DNA from: Carboxylicivirga taeanensis
GTDB taxonomy: Bacteria > Bacteroidota > Bacteroidia > Bacteroidales > Marinilabiliaceae
Direction of reading: 5' to 3'
Assembly: GCF_051851475.1 (NCBI RefSeq)
Contig: NZ_JBPUSJ010000005.1
Span: 248,001-312,000, forward strand
Length of the DNA: 64,000 nucleotides
Shown here: positions 55,605-63,602 of the stretch, piece after piece
Numbering within the stretch: position 1 is the first letter of the stretch
Layout: every line of letters starts with the position of its first letter
Position numbers and translations under genes: made by a program
The notes under the pieces: model-generated
Told to the model about the DNA's origin: nothing
The model's input: the letters and a program-made list of their open reading frames with translations, nothing else
The model's database searches: none

Positions 55605-57770
55605 ATGAATAGACTTATTTATTTTTTAAGTGCCATCTTACTGGTGGCGTGTACTACAAATACAAAAAAATCAGCTTTAATACCCGATGAATTACCTGAT
55701 GCACCTGTGGCTATGAAAAAGGATTCGCTGCTTACAGTTCATGGACACACCCGCACCGATCCTTATTTTTGGATGCGCCTGACCGATGAACAAAAGAATG
55801 CCGAAACGCCCGATGCGCAGACGCAGGAGGTTATCGACTACCTAAATGCTGAAAATGCCTACACCGATGCTGTTATGAAAAAAACAGAACCATTGCAGGA
55901 GCAGCTATTTGATGAAATTGTTGGCCGGATAAAAAAAGATGATGAGTCGGTTCCTTACTATTCAAATGGCTATTGGTATTATTCAAAGTATGAAGATGGG
56001 AAAGAGTACCGAATCCATTGCCGTCGAAAAGGCACGATGGAAGCACCCGAAGAAGTCTTTTTTGATGAAAACGAAAGGGCGAAAAATCAGGCTTTTTATG
56101 CCTTGGGCAGTCTCAGCGTGAGTAAGGACAATAAGTTGCTGGCTTTTGCTGAAGACTATGTGAGCCGCCGCATTTATACAATTCGCTTTAAAAACCTGGA
56201 AACCGGAGAGGTGCTGCCCGATGAGCTCACCAATGCTCAGGCGGGGGGCGCCTGGGCCAATGATAACAGCACCTATTTTTATACCACTAAGAATAAAGTA
56301 TCGCTGTTGGGCGAAAAGATATGGCGACATAAGTTGGGAACACCTGTATCCAATGATGTGCTGGTTTTCCATGAGACGGACCCGTCATTTTATATTGGGG
56401 TTAGTAAAACTAAATCGGATCAATACATTGTGATAGGGGAAGGCTCAACACTGGTGAGTGACTACCACATTCTGGATGCCAATAATCCAGAAGGAAACTT
56501 TATGAGTTTTACACCAAGGGGAGATAAGCACGAGTATATGATTGAACATTTTCAGGATAAGTGGTTCATTCTAACCAATTGGGAGGCGACAAATTTTCGC
56601 TTAATGGAAACCTCCGTTGATGCGACCGAATTAAGCAATTGGAAAGAGGTGATTCCTCACCGGGAGGATGTATTGCTCGACGGGATGGAAGTATTCAAAG
56701 AACACCTGGTAGTAAGTGAGCGGAAAGATGCTTTACCGCATTTGCGCATTATTAATCAGGTAACAAAAGAAGAACATTATATCGATTTTGGCGAAGAGGT
56801 GTATGTGGCCTATATTTCAACAAATCCAGAATTTGATACTGATTTGTTGCGATTTGGCTACAGCTCAATGACCACGCCTGCTTCAACTATCGATTATGAT
56901 ATGAATACCAGGCAGAAGGAAGTGAAAAAGGTGCAGGAAGTGGTGGGAGGACACAACCCTGATAATTACCAAACAGAGCGCCTGTGGGCAACGGCGCGCG
57001 ATGGTGTCAGAGTGCCAATGTCTGTGGTGTATAAAAAAGGTGTGAAGAAGAACGGTAAAGCACCTTTGCTTTTATACGCTTATGGCTCTTATGGGGCGAC
57101 GATGGATCCGTGGTTTAGCTCTACCCGCTTAAGTTTGCTCGATAGGGGATTTATTTTTGTAGTGGCGCATATTCGCGGGAGTCAGGCCATGGGACGACAA
57201 TGGTACGATGATGGCAAGATGCTTAATAAAATAAACACTTTCAACGATTATATCGACTGTAGTAGGTTTTTAATTGACAACCACTACACTTCATCAGACC
57301 ATCTGTATGCGATGGGAGGCAGTGCTGGTGGTTTATTAATGGGGGCAGTTGCTAATATGGCCCCCGAACTGTACAATGGCATGATTGCTGCCGTTCCTTT
57401 TGTTGATGTGGTATCAACCATGTTGGATGAAACCATCCCTTTAACAACCAATGAGTTTGATGAGTGGGGTAATCCAAAGGAGAAGGCGTATTATGATTAC
57501 ATGCTTAGCTACTCGCCCTATGATAATGTGGAGGCAAAAGCCTATCCACATATGCTAATCACCACCGGTTTATTTGATTCGCAGGTGCAGTATTGGGAAC
57601 CGGCTAAATGGTGTGCCAAACTAAGGGCACTAAAAACGGATGATAATATTCTGTTGATGCATACCAATATGGAGGCAGGGCATGGTGGAGCTTCCGGTCG
57701 TTTTAAACGCTACCGTGAAACAGCTTTGGAGTATGCCTTTATGATGATGCTGGAAGGCATCGGCCAATAA
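55605..57770 (+). CDS. ptrB: Oligopeptidase B-like S9 peptidase, lipoprotein
   Basis: Serine peptidase of the prolyl oligopeptidase family, 721 residues. Lipoprotein signal MNRLIYFLSAILLVAC (Cys16), then the N-terminal motif TVHGHTRTDPYFWMR, beta-propeller (about 75-430) and alpha/beta-hydrolase domain. The catalytic Ser is in YAMGGSAGGLLMGAVANMAP, and His in AGHGGASGRFKRYRE near the C-terminus; LLLYAYGSYGATMDPWFS precedes them. It is most similar to oligopeptidase B, which cuts after basic residues in small peptides. The lipid anchor would place it outside the cytoplasm, unlike E. coli PtrB. It ends in a clear terminator. Confidence 0.92.
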   Translation: MNRLIYFLSAILLVACTTNTKKSALIPDELPDAPVAMKKDSLLTVHGHTRTDPYFWMRLTDEQKNAETPDAQTQEVIDYLNAENAYTDAVMKKTEPLQEQLFDEIVGRIKKDDESVPYYSNGYWYYSKYEDGKEYRIHCRRKGTMEAPEEVFFDENERAKNQAFYALGSLSVSKDNKLLAFAEDYVSRRIYTIRFKNLETGEVLPDELTNAQAGGAWANDNSTYFYTTKNKVSLLGEKIWRHKLGTPVSNDVLVFHETDPSFYIGVSKTKSDQYIVIGEGSTLVSDYHILDANNPEGNFMSFTPRGDKHEYMIEHFQDKWFILTNWEATNFRLMETSVDATELSNWKEVIPHREDVLLDGMEVFKEHLVVSERKDALPHLRIINQVTKEEHYIDFGEEVYVAYISTNPEFDTDLLRFGYSSMTTPASTIDYDMNTRQKEVKKVQEVVGGHNPDNYQTERLWATARDGVRVPMSVVYKKGVKKNGKAPLLLYAYGSYGATMDPWFSSTRLSLLDRGFIFVVAHIRGSQAMGRQWYDDGKMLNKINTFNDYIDCSRFLIDNHYTSSDHLYAMGGSAGGLLMGAVANMAPELYNGMIAAVPFVDVVSTMLDETIPLTTNEFDEWGNPKEKAYYDYMLSYSPYDNVEAKAYPHMLITTGLFDSQVQYWEPAKWCAKLRALKTDDNILLMHTNMEAGHGGASGRFKRYRETALEYAFMMMLEGIGQ

Positions 57771-57790
57771 GCATAGTTTTAGCAAGAGCG

Positions 57791-57821
57791 AACCCGTCGG
57801 TTAATAATCGGCGGGTTTTTT
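57791..57821 (+). terminator. Rho-independent terminator of ptrB
   Basis: AACCCGTCG pairs with CGGCGGGTT (one T-G wobble) around a nine-base loop, followed by TTTT. It lies 20 bases after the stop. Confidence 0.9.
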
Positions 57822-58007
57822 GTTGCATTTGGTTGGCTGTACTGAAAAAAATATGCACTTATAAAGACTTGGCATGCTACCTTTTATATGGCTTAAGTAG
57901 TAGGTCTGTTAACAAGTGTTAAGCTTTTGGCATAGGGTTTGTTTTGATTTGGGTAACATATAAGATATTCGGGCCTGAATGATTGTTGAACCTTAAATAC
58001 AAAAGTC

Positions 58008-58592
58008 ATGAAACGATTATATATACCAGCAGCAATAGCTTTTTTCCTGATGTCAGTGATGAGTGAACCAGTGAGTGCCCAGGGAAATAGTCGCCACAGC
58101 AAAGGGCATAAAGGAAATAAGAAGTGGAAGGCTTCGAAAGAACATCGGCACGAAGTTGTTCGTGAGCGCGACAGTCGTACTTATTATCACGATGACTACG
58201 GGCATAAAACTTCTCACTATCATGCTAAAAACCACAGAAAGTATGATCGAGAGCATTATCACCGCCATAATCAGCATCATGAACACCGTCGTCATTACCC
58301 TGTCTACAAGCATTCTGAAGTAAGATATTTAAGCTGTTTGCCTTCGCGCCATTACACCAGGGTGTACTTTGGCGATGAAGCCTACTACTACTGCGATGGT
58401 CATTTTTATGCTTACCATTCGGGTTGTGGCTACCAATTGGTGGATATTCATTTTCAAACAGTTTCGCATTTGCCTCGCCACTGTGATGTGAGGGTGGTCG
58501 ATGGAAGGCGCTTTTATTACAAAGACGGACACTGCTATCTGCCTCACGCCGATGGTCATTATCGTGTTTTTAATATTTCGTTGTCCTTTTAA
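58008..58592 (+). CDS. Exported histidine/tyrosine-rich protein
   Basis: 194 residues with a signal peptide (MKRLYIPAAIAFFLMSVMSEP, cut after VSAQ). The first half after the signal is basic and extremely rich in histidine (about 26 His in the whole protein), for example HRKYDREHYHRHNQHHEHRR. The second half has a small beta domain with repeated YYYCDGHFYAYHSGCGYQLV and FYYKDGHCYLPHADGHYRVF, like the DUF6515-type G/Y-rich repeats of exported Bacteroidota proteins. Likely metal binding, zinc, copper or nickel, but no neighbour supports a particular metal. It is a single gene. Confidence 0.75.
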   Translation: MKRLYIPAAIAFFLMSVMSEPVSAQGNSRHSKGHKGNKKWKASKEHRHEVVRERDSRTYYHDDYGHKTSHYHAKNHRKYDREHYHRHNQHHEHRRHYPVYKHSEVRYLSCLPSRHYTRVYFGDEAYYYCDGHFYAYHSGCGYQLVDIHFQTVSHLPRHCDVRVVDGRRFYYKDGHCYLPHADGHYRVFNISLSF

Positions 58593-58678
58593 AGTCTCGT
58601 TGAGCAAGGGAAGTGTATAAAAACACACATCGTGCGAAGTCTGTTGGTGTAAAAATGAAAAAGGAATCTTCATAAAAA

Positions 58679-58699
58679 AGGGGAGCAAAATGCTCCCCT
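58679..58699 (-). terminator. Rho-independent terminator of purC
   Basis: AGGGGAGCA (58679-58687) and TGCTCCCCT (58691-58699) form a perfect stem. On the minus strand it is followed by TTTTT, 21 bases past the purC stop. Confidence 0.9.
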
Positions 58700-58720
58700 C
58701 AACTTTTATAATCGATGCTT

Positions 58721-59671
58721 TTAGAGCGACTTTAAGTATTCAGTCACGTTCTTTTCAACGCGATCAACTACCTGCGAAACATCTGCTTTTTCAAACTTAT
58801 CGCCGGTGATGCTTTCGTAAAGCTCAATGTAACGATCCGATACTTCATTAACAAACTCATCGGTCATTTCTGGCAGAGTATCACCTTCACGGCCCTGGAA
58901 ATCATTTTCCATCAGCCATTCGCGCACAAATTCTTTAGACAGCTGTTTTTGGTTTTCTCCTTTATCGAAGCGTTCCTGGTAGCCATCAGCATAAAAATAG
59001 CGTGAAGAATCAGGTGTGTGAATCTCATCGATGAGGTAGATTTGGCCATCTTTCTTGCCAAACTCATATTTTGTATCAACCAGAATTAATCCCATTTCTT
59101 TAGCCATTTCGCTGCCTCGCTTAAATAGTTCTAATGAAATGCGCTCCAGTTCTTTATATTCCTCTTCGCTTACCAAACCTTGCTTGATGATTTCTTCGCG
59201 TGTAATGTTTTCATCATGAGCACCAAGTTCAGCTTTGGTGGTTGGTGTTAGAATAGGTTCCGGGAAAGCCTGGTGTTCTTTCATGCCATCCGGAATGGGT
59301 ACCCCGCAAATGTCGCGACCACCCTCTTTGTATAAACGCCATGAGCTGCCGGTCAGGTAACCGCGCACAATCATTTCAACAGGATAGGTTTCGCACATAT
59401 GACCAACGGTCACGTTAGGATCGGGTGTGGCAATTTTCCAGTTGGGAACAATGTCTGCTGTTGCATCCAGAAATTTGGCGGCAATCTGGTTCAGAACTTG
59501 TCCTTTGTACGGAATTCCTTTAGGTAGCACCACATCAAAGGCTGAGATGCGGTCTGATACAACCATCACCAGGTAATCGTCATTGATGTTATAAACGTCG
59601 CGTACTTTTCCTTTGTATACGCTTTTTTGTCCCGGAAAATTGTAATCCGTTTTAACAATCGCTTTACTCAT
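58721..59671 (-). CDS. purC: Phosphoribosylaminoimidazole-succinocarboxamide synthase
   Basis: SAICAR synthetase of purine synthesis: joins CAIR and aspartate with ATP. Visible are YKGKVRDVYNINDDYLVMV (about 19-37), SDRISAFDVVLPKGIPYKG (about 39-57), CETYPVEMIVRGYLTGSSW (about 92-110), GLILVDTKYEFGKKDGQIYL (about 195-214) and the IDEIHTPDSSRYFY segment. The 316-residue length is the larger form of PurC found in eukaryotes and many Bacteroidota. It follows phoH on the same strand after 82 bases. Confidence 0.96.
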   Translation of the reverse strand: MSKAIVKTDYNFPGQKSVYKGKVRDVYNINDDYLVMVVSDRISAFDVVLPKGIPYKGQVLNQIAAKFLDATADIVPNWKIATPDPNVTVGHMCETYPVEMIVRGYLTGSSWRLYKEGGRDICGVPIPDGMKEHQAFPEPILTPTTKAELGAHDENITREEIIKQGLVSEEEYKELERISLELFKRGSEMAKEMGLILVDTKYEFGKKDGQIYLIDEIHTPDSSRYFYADGYQERFDKGENQKQLSKEFVREWLMENDFQGREGDTLPEMTDEFVNEVSDRYIELYESITGDKFEKADVSQVVDRVEKNVTEYLKSL

Positions 59672-59753
59672 AATTATTAGTTTATATCAATATTTGTTTC
59701 CTTTAGTTATGTTTCTGTACCTGTTGGGTTGTTTCCTTAATTATTACCTGTTT

Positions 59754-60686
59754 TTACTCTTTATCGTATGCTTCAACAATATCCTGAACTAATTTATGTC
59801 GAACAATATCTTTAACTGTAAAGTTCACTCGCTTAACACTTTCTATTCCTTTTAGTATGCGCATGGCCTGCACTAATCCCGACTGCTGTTTGTTGGGCAG
59901 GTCAATCTGTGTCACATCACCCGTAACAATGAACTTGGCATATTCACCCATACGGGTCAGGAACATTTTCATTTGATTATTGGTGGTGTTTTGTGCTTCA
60001 TCCAGTATGACACAGGCATTGTTAAGGGTTCGTCCGCGCATAAAGGCCAAAGGAGCAATCTGGATGGTTCCGTTCTCCATAAACTCTTTTAACTTGGCAG
60101 AAGGGATCATATCCTGCAGTGCATCGTAAAGAGGTTGTAGGTAGGGATCGATTTTCTCTTTCATATCGCCTGGCAGAAAACCTAATTTTTCCCCCGCTTC
60201 AACTGCCGGACGGCTTAAAATGATGCGCCTGACCTGACGGCTTTTGAGGGCAGCAACCGCTAATGCTATCGCCACATATGTTTTTCCAGAGCCGGCAGGA
60301 CCAACGGCAAATAGTAAATCGTTGTTTTTAAAGCTTTTCACCAGTATTTCCTGATTTTCGGTGCGAGCTTTAATGGGTTTGCCACTGGTGCTGAAAAGAA
60401 TAATATCGCTGTCGCTGCTTGCCTCAGTCAGGCGGTCGCCAAGCAGTATTTCGTTTAGCGATTTTTCGGATAAAACATTATAGTTGTTGTAGTGTTTAAG
60501 CAGTAAGTTCACTTTTTCTTCGAAATCAGCCACCTCTTCGGCATCGCCAATCGCTTTTAGCCAGTTGCCTCGCGCAACAATGTTTAATTTAGGAAAGCGA
60601 TTTTTGATAAGCTCAAGTTTGGCGTTTTTAACGCCTAAAAATTCCACTAAATCAACTGATTCGAGGTAGATTAACTTTTCTATCAT
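59754..60686 (-). CDS. phoH: PhoH family protein (ATPase)
   Basis: ATPase of the PhoH/RhaP family linked to RNA metabolism. The N-terminus (MIEKLIYLESVDLVEFLGVK) leads a small KH-like part. Walker A is LFAVGPAGSGKTYVAIALAV (about 130-149), Walker B is ACVILDEAQNTTNNQMKMFL (about 223-242) and TGDVTQIDLPNKQQSGL is the sensor region. ATG 60686 is preferred over an upstream in-frame start at 60755 and gives about 310 residues, the family norm. It is divergent from mazG, with a weak -7-like sequence TTACTTTG at 60719-60726. Confidence 0.93.
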   Translation of the reverse strand: MIEKLIYLESVDLVEFLGVKNAKLELIKNRFPKLNIVARGNWLKAIGDAEEVADFEEKVNLLLKHYNNYNVLSEKSLNEILLGDRLTEASSDSDIILFSTSGKPIKARTENQEILVKSFKNNDLLFAVGPAGSGKTYVAIALAVAALKSRQVRRIILSRPAVEAGEKLGFLPGDMKEKIDPYLQPLYDALQDMIPSAKLKEFMENGTIQIAPLAFMRGRTLNNACVILDEAQNTTNNQMKMFLTRMGEYAKFIVTGDVTQIDLPNKQQSGLVQAMRILKGIESVKRVNFTVKDIVRHKLVQDIVEAYDKE

Positions 60687-60834
60687 AAAGTGGTTTAAAT
60701 CCTTAATTTTGTATTTTGCAAAGTAACAATATTTTTTGCATTTGTGGGGTGCCAAAAACGCTATTCGTTGCGTCTGGTTGATAAAAAACAGGCCCCTTTT
60801 GCACTTAAATTATTAAATTTTTTATCCGCGTATT

Positions 60835-61620
60835 ATGGGGAAACATCAACACGAGTCAACTTTAATTGTGTTTAGGGAGTTATTGGAGATAATGGACGAG
60901 CTGCGTGCGAAATGTCCCTGGGACAAGGAGCAGACCAATGAATCGTTGCGTACGCTAACCATCGAAGAGACCTATGAATTGGCCGATGCCATCATAAAGA
61001 ATGACCCGGCATCAATTAAAAAGGAGCTGGGTGACCTCTTGTTGCACATTGTCTTTTACTCAAAAATAGCCTCCGAAACCAACGATTTTACCTTGAAGCA
61101 TGTTGTTCAGTCGTTAAATGAAAAATTAATCTATCGTCATCCGCATATATTTGGTGATGTTGAAGCCAACGATGCCAAAACAGTCGAAGAAAACTGGGAG
61201 CAATTAAAGCTCAAAGAGAAAGGGGGGAACAAATCGGTGCTCGAAGGTGTGCCAATGTCCTTACCCGCCATGGTTAAAGCCAATCGTATTCAGGATAAGG
61301 CACGAGGTGTTGGATTTGACTGGGAACACAAAGAACAGGTTTGGGATAAAGTAAAAGAGGAGCTGGAGGAGTTGAAGGCAGAAATTGAGGCGCATGATGC
61401 GGATAAGATGGAGGCTGAATTTGGCGATTTGTTGTTTTCTGTCATCAATGCTGCCCGTTTGTATGGCGTTAATCCGGAAAATGCGCTGGAGAGAACGAAC
61501 CGTAAGTTTATCAAACGCTTTAACTACCTTGAGGAGAAAACAATAAAAGTGGGCAGGGATTTGAAAACGATGAGTTTGGCTGAGATGGATGAACTATGGG
61601 AAGAAGCAAAGAAACTTTAG
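60835..61620 (+). CDS. mazG: Nucleoside triphosphate pyrophosphohydrolase MazG
   Basis: House-cleaning all-alpha NTP pyrophosphatase. Two MazG repeats are visible: the first has LTIEETYELADAI then KKELGDLLLHIVFY (about 42-78), with the EExxE...ExxD metal site, and the second has VKEELEELKAEIEAHD then EAEFGDLLFSVINAARLYG (about 172-210). PWDKEQTNESLRT at about 29-41 is the characteristic opening. 261 residues, as in E. coli MazG. Two adjacent hairpins follow; the second is followed by T-rich sequence and likely terminates transcription. Confidence 0.95.
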   Translation: MGKHQHESTLIVFRELLEIMDELRAKCPWDKEQTNESLRTLTIEETYELADAIIKNDPASIKKELGDLLLHIVFYSKIASETNDFTLKHVVQSLNEKLIYRHPHIFGDVEANDAKTVEENWEQLKLKEKGGNKSVLEGVPMSLPAMVKANRIQDKARGVGFDWEHKEQVWDKVKEELEELKAEIEAHDADKMEAEFGDLLFSVINAARLYGVNPENALERTNRKFIKRFNYLEEKTIKVGRDLKTMSLAEMDELWEEAKKL

Positions 61621-61632
61621 TGTTCTCGTGTC

Positions 61633-61678
61633 TTTGCACCCGACTTTGTGCAAACATCCTGGTTTTGACAGGATTTTA
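61633..61678 (+). terminator. Tandem hairpins after mazG
   Basis: TTTGCAC/GTGCAAA (61633-61654) is followed by ATCCTG/CAGGAT (61656-61674) and then TTTATT. The second hairpin looks like a terminator. Confidence 0.7.
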
Positions 61679-61946
61679 TTAACAGTCTTTAGTGGTGGCA
61701 AAAAAATGATGGTTGGCTGTGTGCTTATATAGGAAGAATGTTTAAGTATAAATTTAATCCACAGAAAAAATATTTTAATCAAATAAAAACTATCGTTAGT
61801 CACATTTAATTTACTGTTTATCAAAACTAAATAACATGATGGGGTTTGTTTGAGTAAACCATATTGAATTCACAATTCATTAAACACTCAATGAACCCGA
61901 AACGGACGGTTTCATAAAACACCCAACACTATTCAACATCCTTTTA
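61679..61946. other. Intergenic region before the orphan terminator
   Basis: About 270 AT-rich bases with no gene recognised and no clear promoter box. Because a strong rightward terminator follows at 61947-61980, a small RNA could end there. The region is part of a 358-base gap between mazG and marC. Confidence 0.5.
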
Positions 61947-61980
61947 CCTCTGCAGTATAACCTTACTGCAGGGGTTTTTT
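61947..61980 (+). terminator. Strong orphan terminator downstream of the mazG-marC gap
   Basis: CCTCTGCAGTA pairs with TACTGCAGGGG (one T-G wobble) around TAACCT, then six T residues. The T run overlaps the marC stop codon on the other strand. No rightward gene ends within 300 bases. Confidence 0.85.
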
Positions 61981-62614
61981 ATTGGTGTAAAATGTCGACC
62001 AGAATGGGCTTAAGGCCACTGAAAAAGAACTCCACGGCAATTACCATTACAATTAGTCCCATAAGTCGCATCAGCACGTTATTACCGGTTTCGCCCAGCG
62101 CTTTTATTATTTTACTGGAGCTCAAGAGTATAAAGTAGGTGAGGAGTGTTACTACAGCCAAAGCAAACACCAACACGCAAGCACCGGCCAATCCGTTGGC
62201 ATCTTCCATCAAAACAATTGCGTTGGTTATTGCCCCCGGGCCAGCTATCATCGGAATGGCCATGGGGGTGATTGATATGTCGTTGACATACTTTTTTACT
62301 TCTGAGTCTTTAATCTTTACTTTGGTCAGGCGGGCCTGCAGCATATCCATGCCCATGATAAAAAAGATAACACCTCCAACAATTCGGAAGCTATTAACCG
62401 AAATGCCAAAAAACTTAAACAGTAACTGGCCGGATAGAGCAAACGATACAATAATAATGAAGCCTACCAGCGATGCTTTTCTGGCCGTTTGGGCTCTGTC
62501 TTTTGCCGTGAGGTCGGCACTCATGGTCATAAATATGGGCATCACTCCCAATGGGTTGATCAAGGTAAAAAAGGATGTAAACGCTAAAATGCCGAAAGGG
62601 ATTAGTTCACTCAT
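61979..62614 (-). CDS. MarC family integral membrane protein
   Basis: 211-residue inner-membrane protein of the MarC/SNG1-like family, with about six helices (FGILAFTSFFTLINPLGVMP, LVGFIIIVSFALSGQLLFKF, FRIVGGVIFFIMGMDMLQAR, AIPMIAGPGAITNAIVLM). NPLGVMPIF and MAIPMIAGPGAI are the family's conserved loops. Function is not established; early links to multiple antibiotic resistance were not confirmed. It is a single gene, its stop overlapped by the orphan terminator's T run. Confidence 0.92.
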   Translation of the reverse strand: MSELIPFGILAFTSFFTLINPLGVMPIFMTMSADLTAKDRAQTARKASLVGFIIIVSFALSGQLLFKFFGISVNSFRIVGGVIFFIMGMDMLQARLTKVKIKDSEVKKYVNDISITPMAIPMIAGPGAITNAIVLMEDANGLAGACVLVFALAVVTLLTYFILLSSSKIIKALGETGNNVLMRLMGLIVMVIAVEFFFSGLKPILVDILHQ

Positions 62615-62880
62615 TCTTGTATTTTTCGCAAATGTATATGTCGATGTTAATATATAGCTGCATACCGGGGGTGATTTTTGTCATTAGAGAAGGCGTTGAA
62701 GGGTGGGGCGCCTAAGGAGATTGTGTTCTTGTGTTTCTATGAATGGTGTGTCTTTGCCTCAACGCAAAGAAGATGAGATTGGCCCGGCTTGGGATGATAT
62801 AACTGAAAAAATTATTGCGAACGCAGCGTATCTGAAAAGAAATTTGTATGTTGCTCTCATCTTTTATTTATAGAGTCGAT

Positions 62881-63543
62881 ATGCCATTAAATAGTATTAT
62901 AAAACATCTTCAGGCCGATGAAGAGTTATGGAGCCAGGCCATCAAGCAGTGCTCGTATTATAAAAGTGGAGAGGTTGTTTATGAGCAGGATACAAAAATG
63001 AAACATGCCTATTTTGTAAACAGCGGACTGCTAAAGATTTATCGCATAGGCTCTAAGGGGGAGCAACAGATTGTGCGCCTGGTGAAAGAAGGTGATTTAT
63101 TTGGTTTTCATTCCTTACTGGGCGATGAGCCCGAAGTAACCGCTTGCGAAAGTTTGACGGACAGTGAAGTGTGTGTGATTCCCGGAGATGCCTTTAGGCG
63201 GACCATCACTCAAAACAAAGAATTAGCAGATTTACTCATCAAGAAAACATGCGACGAGTTGAAGAATTCATACAATTCGCTTGTTGAATTGTCGCAGCGA
63301 ACGGTGCGTGGTCGTTTGGCTAACTTACTGCTAAAACTTCACGATTCATTTAAAACGTCGTCCGATGAAGCCATTCCCCTTGTTATCTCAAGGTTAGATA
63401 TGGCCCGGTGGATTGGCACATCAAAAGAGTCGGTTAGTCGCTTAATTACAGAGTTTAAAAATGATGATATCATTCGATTTGATCGTCGCGAATTGATTAT
63501 TGCCAATAAAGAAAAGCTGGAAAGAATTATAATGCTATCATAA
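62881..63543 (+). CDS. Crp/Fnr family transcriptional regulator
   Basis: Cyclic-nucleotide-domain regulator of about 220 residues. The N-terminal domain includes YYKSGEVVYEQDTKMKHAYF, VKEGDLFGFHSLLGDEPEVT and a dimerisation helix (ELADLLIKKTCDELKNSYNS). The C-terminal winged helix has LDMARWIGTSKESVSRLITEF, with recognition-helix core SKESVSRLI. It lacks the N-terminal cysteine cluster of oxygen-sensing FNR. The RxS cAMP-binding signature is not evident, so its signal is unknown. ATG 62881 (MPLNSIIKHLQ) is preferred; ATG 62848 adds 11 residues. It may act on the palindrome upstream of pflB, by inference only. Confidence 0.9.
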   Translation: MPLNSIIKHLQADEELWSQAIKQCSYYKSGEVVYEQDTKMKHAYFVNSGLLKIYRIGSKGEQQIVRLVKEGDLFGFHSLLGDEPEVTACESLTDSEVCVIPGDAFRRTITQNKELADLLIKKTCDELKNSYNSLVELSQRTVRGRLANLLLKLHDSFKTSSDEAIPLVISRLDMARWIGTSKESVSRLITEFKNDDIIRFDRRELIIANKEKLERIIMLS

Positions 63544-63563
63544 GCGATTACAAGCCTTTAGAT

Positions 63564-63598
63564 AAAAAAAGGATGATGCTTGTGCACCATCCTTTTTT
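63564..63598. terminator. Bidirectional terminator between crp-like gene and MFS gene
   Basis: AAAAAAAGGATG and CATCCTTTTTT pair, with inner TGC/GCA extending the stem across one A-C mismatch. A and T runs on both sides let it end both converging transcripts. Confidence 0.88.
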
Positions 63599-63602
63599 AA
63601 TG

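Noticed and set aside
62139..62657. 172-codon open frame opposite marC
   Set aside because: Antisense shadow of a membrane protein gene; no recognisable motif and marC has clear family features.
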